Part shown: in pieces, positions 34,503 through 47,197 of the stretch
How the letters are laid out: every line of letters starts with the position of its first letter
How positions within the stretch are numbered: the first letter of the stretch is position 1
NCBI GenBank assembly: GCA_013400975.1
Contig: WBMZ01000211.1
Location: forward strand, 186,001 to 250,000
DNA from: Atrichornis clamosus
Lineage: Eukaryota > Chordata > Aves > Passeriformes > Menuridae
Direction: 5' to 3'
Length of the DNA: 64,000 nt
The notes under the pieces: model-generated
Told to the model about the DNA's origin: nothing
Database searches by the model: none
Seen by the model: only the letters and a program-made list of their open reading frames with translations
Made by a program: the position numbers and the translations under genes

Positions 34503-35933
34503 CAAAACACAAGGTTCCAAGTGATGCACCCTGAGCTTAATGGAAAGTCAACCTTGGTTTGTTTTTTTAAAACAACAACAAAAATTATAAAGTGTATATT
34601 AATTTTCATTTTTGCAGTGTGGTTTGCTTTTTAGTCTTGCTGGTGCAAGAAAAATATTTTATAAATATTTCCTCACAGATTTATGCTGAGAGTAAATCTT
34701 TGGTACTCCAGCCAGCCCTTAATGCATAAAAATAGTAAAGTCATTATGAGTTATTTAACTAAAATACAGACATATCTGTGGACATGGAATAGCCATATAG
34801 AAATACTACTTGTAAAGACATGGGATGCATGCATATTAACATAACTAAGTTAAAGTGACATAAAGTTTAATATGTGGGAGGATTTCTCCCTTGATTTGAT
34901 TTTGAAAATCCAAAGCAGTGCCTCTGAGATTACACAACTATGCCAAGGAGTAATTTCAGTAATGCTGGTTCAATAATATTAAAGGTGCATGTTTACCTTT
35001 TTACTCTACTGGGTTAAGCTGATAGTTGTAATAATAATAATCCTAAGTACTTTTCTTCACAAGGATGCTGTGGTCCATGCAAAAACATCTTTGTTTCTTT
35101 AAAACTGAAAAAGAAAATAATTTTTGCAGCTCAATAGTGATGTCTGACCACTGCACAGTCACAATCAAAACAGCACACAAAGAAAACATGCAAAAGTCAT
35201 AGTATATTTACATTCCAGTCTCCTACATTGGATCTACCCACTGCCTTTTAAAATGGATACAGAACTAACAGAAACTGGTCCAGAGTGTTGCAACAGCTGT
35301 GTCGCAGAAAGTCTTCCACGTGAGAGACACTAAAAATTTAGATTCGGCTTCACGAGGATGTTAATCACAGGGGAAGAGGGAAATAGGTTGATGATAGAAC
35401 AAAAATGGTAGAGAAAAGGTGAGCCAGGTTCTCATGCATCCCTTATAACTGAAGTGAGTCTCTGAAAGGAAACAACAAGTCTCTTAAAAAACTAATTACA
35501 GATTGTCGCAAGAATACATTTACAGCTGGGGCTGTAGTTTATGGTCATTTATATCTTTTTTTACTCAGAGTATAGAAAAATCTAAAAATTGCTGAATTTG
35601 TGAGAATAACCCATTTGTAGATATACTAGCCAGGTTAAATGCCCTCCCTGGCTGCTTGAGTGATAAACAAACAGATTTTAACTGAGATTCAAGGTTTTCT
35701 CCTCACCATTCTAACTGCTATTTTACACCATCTCCTGCAGAATTTAGCTCTCATCCCCACATGTAACCAGTTGTAATCAGCGAGACCCTTGGGCTCCACT
35801 TGTTTTTGGAATAAAACATTGTCCTGTAAGTTTAACAATGTAACATTAAGAGGTGAAGCTGATGGGTTATCTTTTGGTCCAGGAAAGGCAGCATACACCT
35901 ATGTCTCTACAGAAGTAATACCAATGCACTGAA

Positions 35934-35939
35934 AATAAA
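35934..35939 (+). terminator. Candidate proximal poly(A) signal of SPON1
   Basis: An AATAAA hexamer followed about 10 nt later by TG-rich sequence (TGTTGATGCTGA). A second hexamer lies 124 nt upstream at 35810-35815. Either would produce a short 3' UTR isoform. Sequence alone cannot show use. Confidence 0.35.
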
Positions 35940-38033
35940 GACTGTTGATGCTGACTCTTAAGCTTGAGAGAAATGAATGGAGAAAAATTTTTATAGTCTC
36001 TTTAAATCAGCCTTAAATAATTTACTCACTTCCTTAACACTTGGTCACCACCCTGAGAACCTCATACCTGGGTTTTAAGTGTCCCTGTCTGCTGTGCACC
36101 ACAACCCACCGAGCTGTTCAGCTTCCCCACCATCACCACTACACCCTGGGCATCCTCTGTACCTGAACAGGCTCAGTGGGCTGCTTGCATTTCATTGCAG
36201 GGCTGCTAATCAGCATTTCTCCACTGAACACTGCAAGGGCTGCTCAGCACTTCCACAGCTGTCCCATCCCACCCCCTCAAGGTATTTTTCAGCTTTGTGC
36301 AGATTTGGAACGAAGGAAGGGCCAGGGAAATGATGGAACCAACTGCAGTGTTAACCCTCTCCTGCTGCTGCTAAATGAAATGGGTGCACGCCCATAGTCA
36401 ACCAAACCAGGAGAAAAAACATTACAACAAGGTTTAATGCTAAAACCATACATTTTACTTTTTGCACAGCTTGGCTCACTTAATATTATTAATTCAGATA
36501 GTTTGCCTCCTTGTGCGTGTTCAAAAATTCTGCAGTTTATGTCTCCATAGTGCTGCCATTGCAACATAGCAGCAAGACTGTCCCTCACTAATGCATTTAT
36601 GACCTTACCTTGCACATTACCCTATTATGACCAAAAAAAAAACCCCAACAAAATCCAGTGGAATGATATAGGTCCTGGAGGAGTGAACGTCTGAGCATAT
36701 TTCAGGTGAAGAAACAGATGCTCCAGAAAAGGGCCACAGTGCTCGGTGCCGGGGGCTCGGCCAGGGCAGAGCTACATCCCTGGCTGAGTTGGTAGAGGCT
36801 GTCCCAGCTGAGGCCAGTCATTCAGAAAGGTAATCTTAGACCATAAAATGTGTGACAGAATGGTTTTGAAGGCTTGGCTCTCTGAGCCCGGGGCAGAGGG
36901 AGCAGAAGAAGAAAGTTTCTCCTGAAGAGAAAAAAAGTGCTAAGAGTTCAGAAACCATATTTTATCTCATCAGCCCTTACCACTTGTTCAAGCTAATCCT
37001 GTAAAACCGTGCCTGTTTCGGCAAATAATCAATTAAACCCAATGTTGTACTTTCATTTTCACATTTGTTCCAGTTCATGAAGCTGTTTTGTCTATTAACT
37101 GCTCCCTTTGCCAAAGGCTACATTGTCCAAATACACCTTTAGGTATACAGGAAACATCCAACCTCTTTCTGAACATGCCCGCAAAATTATCCATTAAAAC
37201 AATCTGGCATTCATTTCTCTGTGGTTCCCACTAATTTAATTCTCCATATACAGTCTTTTTTTTTTTCCTCTTAGAAGGCTGTTCAGTGTGATTTCCAGTC
37301 ATTTCTCTTAGGCTCATTAAAGTTATGAATGTTGCAAATTATTTTTTTCCACACCTTGTTAATACATGGAATGATAAGATTGCACCGGGCCAGAAGTGTG
37401 TGATCATTTCTGCTTATGTTCAGCTTTTCACACTGTTTTTCTGTTGAAGCATTTTACAGATCATTTGTTTTATTTCTAACTTGATACAAGAGAAATGTTT
37501 AAGCTTGTTACCTTTTGTAAAAAAAGAAACACAAACAAAAACAAATGAAGAAAAAAATAAGAGGTTGATTTTCTATTCAGAAAAAACAAAAAAGCTCTGA
37601 TATACAATATGTAGAAGTCTTGCATTGTTACTGTAAACTTTCTAGTAGTGTAATAGGCACTGATTATCAGTCAATGAAAGTAAGAACTGTTATCATGCTG
37701 ATGTCCTGAATAATCCTGCTGAACTGAAAGCACAGATGTCACACCAGTTTTGTAGACCTCAACTATCAGATCTTAGCATCGTGTGTATGTTTTTTTTCTA
37801 ATATACAAAATATAGAATCTTTACACATAATAAAAAAGAAAAGTTAGGGGCTTAACAAATGTACAGTAGGACTTTGTGTGTGCAGCATACAAGTTAAACA
37901 AAGTTTTGTTCGATTGCATTTTTAGATTTTCTTTGTTGTTTTTGTTTGCTGTGGAACTATGAAAAAGCTACCATGAACATTTCTTACCAAAGTCTTGTGT
38001 AGATGTTTTGTAGCTGTCTGGCTAACACATTAC

Positions 38034-38055
38034 TATTATTATTATTATTATTATT
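38034..38055. repeat. ATT trinucleotide microsatellite
   Basis: About seven uninterrupted ATT units directly before the distal AATAAA hexamer of the inferred SPON1 3' UTR. Confidence 0.9.
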
Positions 38056-38059
38056 TTGG

Positions 38060-38065
38060 AATAAA
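38060..38065 (+). terminator. Candidate distal poly(A) signal of SPON1
   Basis: An AATAAA hexamer (GGAATAAAGACATC) directly after the ATT microsatellite, followed by TTTTACACTTGTATGAG, which could hold the cleavage site and a weak U/GU-rich element. It is the last convincing hexamer before the sequence changes to desert-like DNA, so it is the preferred transcript end. Confidence 0.5.
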
Positions 38066-38948
38066 GACATCTTTACTATGAATTTTACACTTGTATGAGA
38101 TTCTGTCCAATGATTATGTACACCAAAAAACACTTATTAATATGAGGAGACAAGTCATGTTCTTATTTCCATTTTACTCCTGTTCAAGGTAACGGGATAC
38201 CGGGAGTGAATGGATTTTACTAGAACCAGTCATTTTTTCTACTTGGAAGTTTTTTGCATCAAAGTCTTTGTCAAACAGTTTGTTGTTCTCAAAAAATCAC
38301 AGGGTGACTTAGGAACATTACATAATGCATTTGTGTATTACTCTCGTGGGTTTTGTTGCTGTTGTTGGTTTTTAATAAAAGAGAAACTACTTAAAAGAAC
38401 ACATTTCAAAGCCTGGTGGTACACTAAAGGAAAAATTGTCAAAAATAAGCTTTCAAAAAGTCTGAGATTTTGTGAAACTTGCAACTGATATTTTGTGCTA
38501 CTAGAAAAGTATTTTGGGACACTGCGAGTGCAAGTGTGTCACTTTTAATTACACAGAAAGCACAGACGTGAGGGTGCCACTCAGCAATGCTCCTGCTCCA
38601 GAAATCTGACGGTCTGCAGCATTGGCAGCCAGCTAGAAGAGACCAGTGTGTTCACAAAATAAACCCCTCTACCCTAAAATTAAAGTGTAACAAGGCTGAG
38701 GGGAACGTAGAGGGAGTAAATCAATTTCCCCTTCTAGAAAGAGCTGCTATCATCAGGGCCACAGAAACTGAGTTTCTGGTATGGGAAAAAACAGGCAAAA
38801 TTCTGACATTATACTCAGTTCCAAGCAAATAACCAAAGCCTATTGTTGCAGACTATGTGACAACTATCATTTCCACTTCTGATGTAGTCATTGATGCCAT
38901 AACATATTGTCACAGGGCTATGTTCTTAGTCTGAAAAACCAGTTATAG

Positions 38949-38964
38949 TGTGTGTGTGTGTGTN
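38949..38964. repeat. TG dinucleotide repeat ending in an unresolved base
   Basis: TG repeated about seven times, followed by a single N at 38964, the only ambiguous base noticed in the window. True repeat length is therefore uncertain. Confidence 0.9.
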
Positions 38965-41900
38965 GAAGAAGATACACAAATATAGAAACAATACTTCTAG
39001 TGCAAACAAGCAGCTGTGTTATTCAAATGTCAAAATATTTACACTCTCTCTTAGAAGTCTCTGTTAAAGGAAAAGGCAAACTTTTGTCAACCAAGTACTT
39101 GCAAATATTTAGTTCTATTCTTTTTTGTTGCATGTTTCAACTTCTAGTTTATATGTACCTTAAGAGTCAGAAATGAGGATAAATATCTGTAAATGGATCA
39201 TTCCTGAAGGACACAGCAGTGTACAGAAAGGAATCAATGGATTCACACAGAAAGGAGTCAGTGTTTTCACATACACAGCAGTGAAATATCTCTACTGGAA
39301 CCTCATCTAGTGAAATAAAATGGCATCCCACTAGATGGCACTGGAAGCCAACACAGACGGCTGTGGGGTTAAAAAAAAAAAACAACAGAAAAACCTAACG
39401 CAACATAAACCCCAACTGTGCAACAGAACCTGTGTGCAGAGTATCACTGTGGCAAGGGACTCTTGGGCCCTAAGTCAGCATTTTTCTCTCTGTATCTGAC
39501 ACCGAGAGCCTCCCCACTGCATCCATGCCAGGCACCCCACAAGGAGGCTCAAATCTTGTCCCAACCTTCTTTAATTAGGTGCAGGAATGTTAAACTAACA
39601 ATCTGTTACTTTCTGCCCGTGGAGCCACTCCTGTCAACTTCTCTTCCAGCGACGCACCTTCCCTAACAGAAAAAGTGTTTTTGTCCACCTTCAGACGCAG
39701 CTACACTGCAGAAATCCTCCAGGCAATAGTTGGCCACTTGGCTAGGAGGCAGGAGGCCTCGGGCTTCACGCACTCCTGCTCGGGAGGTCAAGGAGAGGTG
39801 GCTTGCAGCCAGCCTCCCTGAATGTGGCTCACGGTGCTGGGGTGCAGGGACTGCTGCCCCAGCTGAGCTGGGAGCTCTATCCAGGCTTCCCAAGGGCTGG
39901 CAAGGAGGAAAACACGTCGGCTGAACCCAGGGTTAGACCTGCACGCGGGGCTTTGTTCACGCGCAAGCGTCCCCACGCCACTCACAAACGGCAAGGTATT
40001 GTTTGCCATTTATCACAAATAATGCAGAAATAGAAAATCAGTAACACTTTTTTCATGCAAGTCATGTCCAGAGACATGTCCTGAGTGATGCCAGGTACCA
40101 CCACTCCCCTGTCGTCCTGTAAGCAGGACTTGCAGCACACGCTATGATGCATTCCATCAAAGCATTCCAGCTGAAACCAAGCCGTACTAGACCAAAGACA
40201 GTGTTTTTTAGCTCTGAGTCAGAAAAGGGAAAATAAACCTTAAAATTCAATCTTTTTAGAGGTTAAACAAAACTTAAAAAAACTTCATAGGTAAGAATCA
40301 ATTTAGAAACATTTAATCTGCATTTGAAATTAAAAACTAAATGTATTATTTAATTTCACATGAGCTAACTAATTCAAGACAGCTTTATCTCCTTGTTCAC
40401 ATTAAAGTACACTCTAAAATTAGAACTGTCTTACAAGTCAAGAAGACAATGGCCTTGTCTATTTTGTTGTAATTTGAAAAGGGTTTCGGCATGAGTCACC
40501 TAACAAAGCAGAATATTTCAAGCTCTTTATCAAAAAAGATAAATTATTAAATATTATTTTTTCTATTTTTGCCAATCAGAAAAAAAATCAAAATTTCAAT
40601 TAACAAAAAGAGCAACGGGTGTTCATATTCTTCCAAGAGACTCTTGACAAACTACTTCTAATTTAACAGACACTGCTCTAATAATTAAGATACAAATTTT
40701 ACACTGGTGATTACATTACACAATACTCAAAGAATACTCCTATCATATTTTTATTTTATGAACTGTAAAAAAAGCTTATTTCTTCATTTTAGAACTTAAA
40801 ATATAAAATATAACTCCCAGCCAACGTCATATTCCTTAAAAATGTTAGATTTCTCACCAAGGTTTCTCTTCTCCATTTATATTTGGACCATTAAATTTAT
40901 GGTATGCACTGGCTTACAGAGTCACATATCCTCCTGTCACATTTGAAGAAGGAAAATGTTGTTGAAACAGTAATTTGTGAGCAGAGCTGTATTTCCATGG
41001 GGACTTTTCTGGCTGCAGGGATAACAGGACACCTGGGTGGTAGGTTTAGCTCCTTTTTTATTGTTGGAAGCTGAAGTGTTGCATTTATTCTAAAGTGCTT
41101 TTAAGAAAAAAACATGTCTGGAGCTTGGTCTTTCTATTTTCTAGATTTTAAATACGTTCATAATTAATATTTTGCCTTCCTGAAGTAGTTTGCCCTCAGA
41201 TGAATTTTTTAGAGCTTTGTGTTTCTGTGGTGACCAAAAGCAGAATACCTTCTCTAACTGGGGACAACTCAGTTATATCTGTCAAGATGCATGTTTTGTG
41301 TGTTTCGTTCATTCCAGGAAAAATTAATTTCAATTAACGTATTGAATTCCTTCAATTAAATGCTTGAAGCTATTTCCAGAAGAGGAATGTGCAGAAAACC
41401 CCCATAACCTCTGTGTCCAGCCCAGGCTGGGGTCCCCTCTGAGCCACCTCCAGCACGTCTGCAGGCGGCAGCATCAGAGCAGGTTTCCAGCGCAGGATGC
41501 TCTGCTCTTCCCAAGCCTCCCACGCTCCTGCCAGGGGCTCAGGCACTGAGCTCCTCACAAAACAGCAGAGGCCTTTTGGATTCAATGCCCCCGGCGCTCA
41601 TCTGCACAAACGCAGATCCGTGGGGCACCAGGCACCAGTGAACGGGTCAGACGGAGCCTGCAAGAGCCGGTGGGGATGAATCAGCTCGGTCCTTCGGACT
41701 CCTTCTGATCATGGCCCCAACCTGGAACAGACTCCTTATACCTTCTAAAATACCATCACCTCTTGAGAGCGAGGTTTATCCTTTAATTAATACAGTATTC
41801 TGAAGCAAACTCACTTTGGCATAGATCCGAAAAAGGACTCAAACTGTTAAAAGTATCAATATTGTCATGCTTAAGCTTTAGGTATGTGGCCCACAGAACA

Positions 41901-42430
41901 TCCCTGCAACAACAATTCAGGCATCTGAAATCTCTTGCTGAATGTTTTGGAAGAGCCAGGCCCCTCAGAACTGATCCCATAAATAACAGCAGGGAACTGA
42001 TTGCTCAGCCCTCAGTTTTCCTACTGCTCCTTTAGGTCTATTGTCTTCCCTGAGCTACTCCTGCTGACATGAAGTCATTATGCTAGAGCATTTGGAAACT
42101 GGGTGACATCACTACAGAACAGCCAGAGCAAAGCACAGTCTCAGTAGAGCAAACTTTGCTTGTGATGCAACAAAACCTTTTCCCTGTTCCCTCCCTTCAA
42201 ATCCAGTAAGACCAGACTGTTTTGGTCTTAGAGAACATTCTTAAAGAACTAGGTTGCTATGACTACAATAAATTAACATCAACATCTTCTACTTTACGCT
42301 TACCCTCTTAAAAACCTAATTTCTGATCATATAATATAATTTGAGCTTTAATCTAAAATTTTTCTTTCATTTTCCCAGTTTAAAACATATGTAGGAGTGT
42401 TCAGGTATTTCAATAGTTCAGTTAAGAGAA

Positions 42431-42487
42431 CACAGAAACATAGAATTGTTTGCATTGGAAAAGATCTCTAAGATTATCAGGTACTGC
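42431..42487 (-). mobile_element. CR1 LINE 3' terminal scrap
   Basis: The + strand reads CACAGAAACATAGAATTGTT and then GGAAAAGATCTCTAAGATTATCAGG, resembling the reverse complement of the CR1 3' end. Short and diverged, so the call is tentative. Confidence 0.6.
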
Positions 42488-45400
42488 TTTGCTCACAATT
42501 AATTCTTACAACCCAGTATGCATTGTAGCAGGGGCTTAAGATTTAGCAGGGAGAATTCATTGTAAAGGATTGCTAACAATTTCTTTTCCCACTTTTTCAC
42601 CTGTTAGACTGGGGAGTGGATTGGATCAGACATTGCTCTGTGGCCTGTAGATTATGCAGTAGGTCTTTACACCTTTCTTGTTCACTATGTATTTCTTCAG
42701 TGTAATAATAATATCTGAAACCTGATCTCTGCAAGAAAGGCTCTTTCCCTGCAGAAAAGAGGACTGACAAAGTGAATTGGTCATACTTTTTTCCCAAAAT
42801 AGGGTTAAGGTTATGCATGTTTTGAATTCTATTAGTGAATTGCATTACACAAGCCAACATCTCTGTTTGCTACAGTGAAATTGCAAATTAACCCCCTTTA
42901 AAAGTAGGTCAGCTCCCATCACCTAAAAGATCAGCACTGTGTGATCAATCTTAATATTGTTATCAAGTAATCTGTAGAAAACTGCTTGGCAGACAATGCA
43001 CTTTGACTTCCTGCCCAGGGCTTCTGCTTTGTGATTAATGGCTGCGCTATTCCCCATTTGAGCCCTGATAAGTTACACCTGTCCTCCACTTAGGCAGGCT
43101 TCATCTGGAATTCATGGAAGCACTAAAAATCACCAAAAGTAAAAGGACAAAAGAGGAAAAGCATTCTCACTATTAAAAGGAAAAGTTGCTGGAAGTCCAC
43201 ATTTCAGACTCACTCTTTGTCAATTCTATACTTTCAGTGCTTCCAATGTAGTTTTCTCCAGATATATACAATAGTTTTCACATGTGCAACTCTGAATTTA
43301 TGTTTACCATTAAAGGAGGTTAATGTCATTATATTACTATTATCCAATTTACCAAAAGAACAAAATCTGTTGTCTGAGGATCAGGCTAAATTAGGCTGCA
43401 GTCGTCCAAGTACTGTATGGTAAATCTGTGTATTGTATGGATAGTGGATATTTATGTGATGCTATTTACTTAAACTATATACTTTTTCCACATAATATTT
43501 TCTCCAAAGTTTGTTGGCTGAATCATTGTTGATTTACTGCCATATGTGAACCTTCTCTTTTGACTGCAGTTCCTCCGGACACAGAAGGCCAGCAGCAGGC
43601 TCTTAGCTGCCCAACATCTCTGTCTGCCCTTTAAATGGGGTTTATACATGACATTGGCTTCATTTTGGATTAAATGCAGTTGTGAGCATTATTAATGATT
43701 AACATAATTATGAGATGGTTCCCTCAGCTTGTGGTTGCACACCATGAAATGCCAGGTAGCTAAAAGGGCTTAATGGCCTTAACACCTCTTTGTTTTTAAC
43801 CAACTACCAGTCCACCCCACCAGCTGTGCTAGTACAGCTGTTTGTTGGGTTGAATTGGGCTCTGGGTACCACTCTGGCTTAAAATGGAAGCAAAAATTGA
43901 GGAACTGAGCATTACTTCACTGGAACAGAGACAATCTGGGGCAGTACAAACAGTCTTAAAATTATATTGCCACAGGACACTTTGCTATAGCTTCGACAGC
44001 ACATGCTAGAGAGTATCCATAATGCAGAGGAAGGATCATAAACGTGCCAAATATAACCTGCATATTAACAAACACCCATAGCTTTTTGCTCCATCTACAG
44101 CTTTTGCAATAACAATAGCATGTGAACAACACAAGGACAGGAACAGGGAGGAGTTTTATCTCGTAATTAAATTCTGAGGCATTGTATTGTTATGCACAGC
44201 TGCAATTTGCTTTGTTTTATTTTCCTGACAGAGGTTATTTCCTGATTTTTTTTTCCAAACAGCCAAGTGGCTAGTGGTGCCATGTACTGGTATTTTACAA
44301 TTATTGCCACTCAGAGGGCAGAAGAGCCTTCCCTTCCCTGTCCTCCAAAAATCCCTTTTTATAATAAAGAACTTGACCATTCAGAACTGGCAAAATATTT
44401 CCTCCAGCATCTTACCAAGAGAAATAATGGATGGGTACTTTCAAGGTAGTTTTGGTGTTTTCTCAGGCTGGACTTGGGTTAATGCTCATAATTTAGTTCA
44501 GTACTTTTCCTTCAGGAGTCTATGGAAGTCAAACTGCCCAGTGACTTCAACAAGATTTCAGTGTGTCTAAGAGGAAATAAATATGAAGAGCATTTCTTGG
44601 ACCTTCTTTGCTCTTTCAGAAACTCTTCAGCATCTTCTCACTGCCTTTGGTTTTAATATTTAAAGAAGCATTAATTAATCTCTCTGGAAGCCCCATAAAA
44701 GTGAGCATATCTCTGGCTGCAATAAAGTCAGCAAAAATTATATAAAAACATAACATTCACATGGCTGATACTTAACTTTTCAACAAATTCATAATTCCTT
44801 GTATCTCCAAGTTACACTATTCCCGCAGCCAAGAGATGACTAAAATGATTTAACTGAATTTCACAACTTTGCAGATAATAACTGAGAACAGCAGGCAAAA
44901 TTGCAGCAAAAAAAAGCAAACATTTTTCCTCCCCTCCTCAACAAGACTTCATCTCAGCAGCTTGCTTCACAAAATAAACAACCTTTCTAGTACAAAAAGC
45001 AGTGATTTTTAAGTTAAGGTATGTGAAAGGTTTTTTTTTTAATGATTTAAAATCCACGTCATAAAACATAAATGTGTTTTATGAAACTCAAGCGCCCCAT
45101 GCAGAGTTCTCCCTGCAGCCTTGAATGGACTTTCCCTTGCATGTGCTAGAGAAGGTGGTTTCTAAATGCAGAGAGTTGGTCCTGCAAGCTTTATTCACAA
45201 GCCTTTGAAGGTGAAAGAAGCAGAAACACAGCCCGGTCCCTTCCCCTCCCACTGAGTGGTGGTGCTCGTCAGAACCAAGAGAGTCCTCTCGTGGGAGGGT
45301 GGGAAAGGGTTGTATGTTGTACAAAGAGGCAGGATATCCAAGGAAAAAACACATGGAGGAGGCTCAGCTTCCCGACCTGCTCTCCCCAGGACTGAGGAAA

Positions 45401-46460
45401 AGGGCTGGGACTGCATATGTCCAGATGGAGGAGGAAGAAGATTCCTTGGAGTGGCTCAGCAAATGCTCTGCCGCCTGAGAGCGAGACTTCCTCATCCCAG
45501 CCCTCCCTACATGCCTTCCAGCCCAGGATCTGAACCATCTGTGCTGGATCCCCACAGTAATAATCTAATGTTTCAGTTGGCCATGAAGTCAGAAACAAAA
45601 AACAAAAGAGATAAAATATAGCAAAAGCCAAAGAAATGACAAAACAAATTAAATGTCTGGAGAAAACAGAGCAAATGCATAATAAATATAATTTTAATAT
45701 CTCCTTCCGCCAGTAATTTGACAGGCAAAACCAAGGATGACTCAGACATTTTCAAAAATTTTTGAAAACCGAGCTGTTACTCACAAATCACTTGATTTTA
45801 TTTTTCTAGAGATCCTTTGGTTTTTTACATTGTGTACACACTTCACACAGTGATGGCTTTATTTTACACAGAAACACAACAACGAAAGTGCCAAACCTTC
45901 CCATCGTCTGTTTCTATACCCTGAGTACTTTTGGTGGCTACAAAAAAGCCATGTAGGCTACCCACATTAAGAAGTCATGATCATACAGACCATGAAGAAC
46001 AGAGCTGAATCTTTCTGTAGCCAGCACTGGCAGAAACTGCTTTTGCTGACTTCAGCTGCCTGTTTTGCTGAACTGGAACCACGTGCCTCTGCTATCATGC
46101 ATGCACTGAGGTCATGCCTCAAAAATCCCAGTCTATTGCTCTTTGCCCCCTTTTACCTGCCAGACCTTGGATAATTTTGAAGAGGATTTTAAAATTCAAC
46201 CTTGTCCTAAGTGCCAGGGGTTGGCAATAAAGTTTAAGATGCTTGTAATTAAATTGGTATTCAGATTCTAATCCAGTTAATTGAATAAACAGCAAGTAGT
46301 AAGGAGAGTTTTCATAATATACCCTTTAATTTGTAGGTACTAAGGTTTTTGGGGGGAGAAGTGATTATTTCTTTGACATTTTTTCCAAGAGAAGGTAGGC
46401 CAGGGGAGCTTATTCCACTTCTCTTCCTTCTCCCGCCCCAGGACAGCATTGGACACCTGA

Positions 46461-46552
46461 TTTTTTTTTTTGTTTGTTTGATTGGTTTAGTTTGGTTTTT
46501 GGGGGAGGTGTTGGGTTTTGGTTTTAGGGGTTTTTTTTGTTTTGGTTTTTTG
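46461..46552. repeat. G/T-rich low-complexity tract
   Basis: Starts with T11, then TTTG- and TTGG-type sequence with G runs at 46501-46505, 46513-46515 and 46527-46530. C is almost absent from this strand. Confidence 0.8.
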
Positions 46553-47093
46553 ACAATTTAAAGGCTCCTTACCTTTGACATTACAGTGAGTTAAAAGAAA
46601 GTTTTGGCCTCGTGGCAAAACTCCACTGACTCCAGTGGAAAAACAGCAAAGATCAATCTGTTCTACAGCATTCTCTTCAAAAAAAAAAAAAAAAGAATTA
46701 AAATATCACGTAACTTTTTTATGAGTTGTAAATCCAAGCTATTCTTCCCACAAAACCCCATGCAACCCAATTATAGAAGGAGGAATTATGTAAAACCCCA
46801 TGAATCTTGATATAGGCTGTATATCATTCCCAGGTGGATCAGGTACGGCTTTTTATTTTCCCCTGAGATTTCAGAAATCTTATTTTCCTTTGGATCCCCT
46901 TAGGGCAACAGAAATACCTTTTTCTTCTTCTCTGGTTAAACTGTTTATGCTTGTCTCACTTCCCAGAGCCACAAAGTGCAAAAACTGGACCTTCTTCATC
47001 AAAAATAAGCAGGAAATCTCTGCAACAATAGTCTTCCTTTCCCTCAGAGTAAAACCAGAAGAGAGCTGCTACTTTACATCAGCTGATATTACT

Positions 47094-47197
47094 TTAAGCA
47101 ACCTGGTCTAGTGCAGGGTGTCCTTGCCCATGGCAGGAGGGTTGGAATGAGATGAACTTTAAGGTCCCTTCCAATCCAGGCCATGCTATGATTCTAG
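47094..47197 (+). mobile_element. CR1 LINE 3' end fragment
   Basis: CAACCTGGTCTAGTGCAGGG, TGTCCTTGCCCATGGCAGG, AAGGTCCCTTCCAATCCAGG and CTATGATTCTA match the sense CR1 3' end in order and spacing. It is better preserved than the other fragments, so probably a younger insertion. Confidence 0.88.

Larger units (their letters stand above)
34503..38085 (+). other. SPON1: Probable SPON1 3' untranslated region (end uncertain)
   Basis: About 3.6 kb of AT-rich DNA follows the stop codon without any supported open frame or splice-linked exon. Canonical AATAAA hexamers occur at 35810, 35934 and 38060. The last sits after an ATT repeat and is followed within about 40 nt by a T/G-rich stretch, a plausible cleavage region near 38085. 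The section from about 36980 to 38060 has the low-repeat texture of a conserved vertebrate 3' UTR. The end is inferred; the shorter sites would give a UTR of about 1.3-1.5 kb. A GC-richer patch at about 36075-36330 remains unexplained. Confidence 0.6.
38086..47093. other. Intergenic DNA downstream of SPON1, part 1
   Basis: No coding exon recognised on either strand. Contents: TG repeat with an N (38949-38964), CpG-rich patch about 39760-39995, GC-richer block 41400-41690, CR1 scrap 42431-42487, homeodomain-motif-rich stretch about 43660-43760, GC-richer block 45090-45560, G/T tract 46461-46552, A run 46679-46694. Open frames here are short and match no family I know. Confidence 0.75.
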
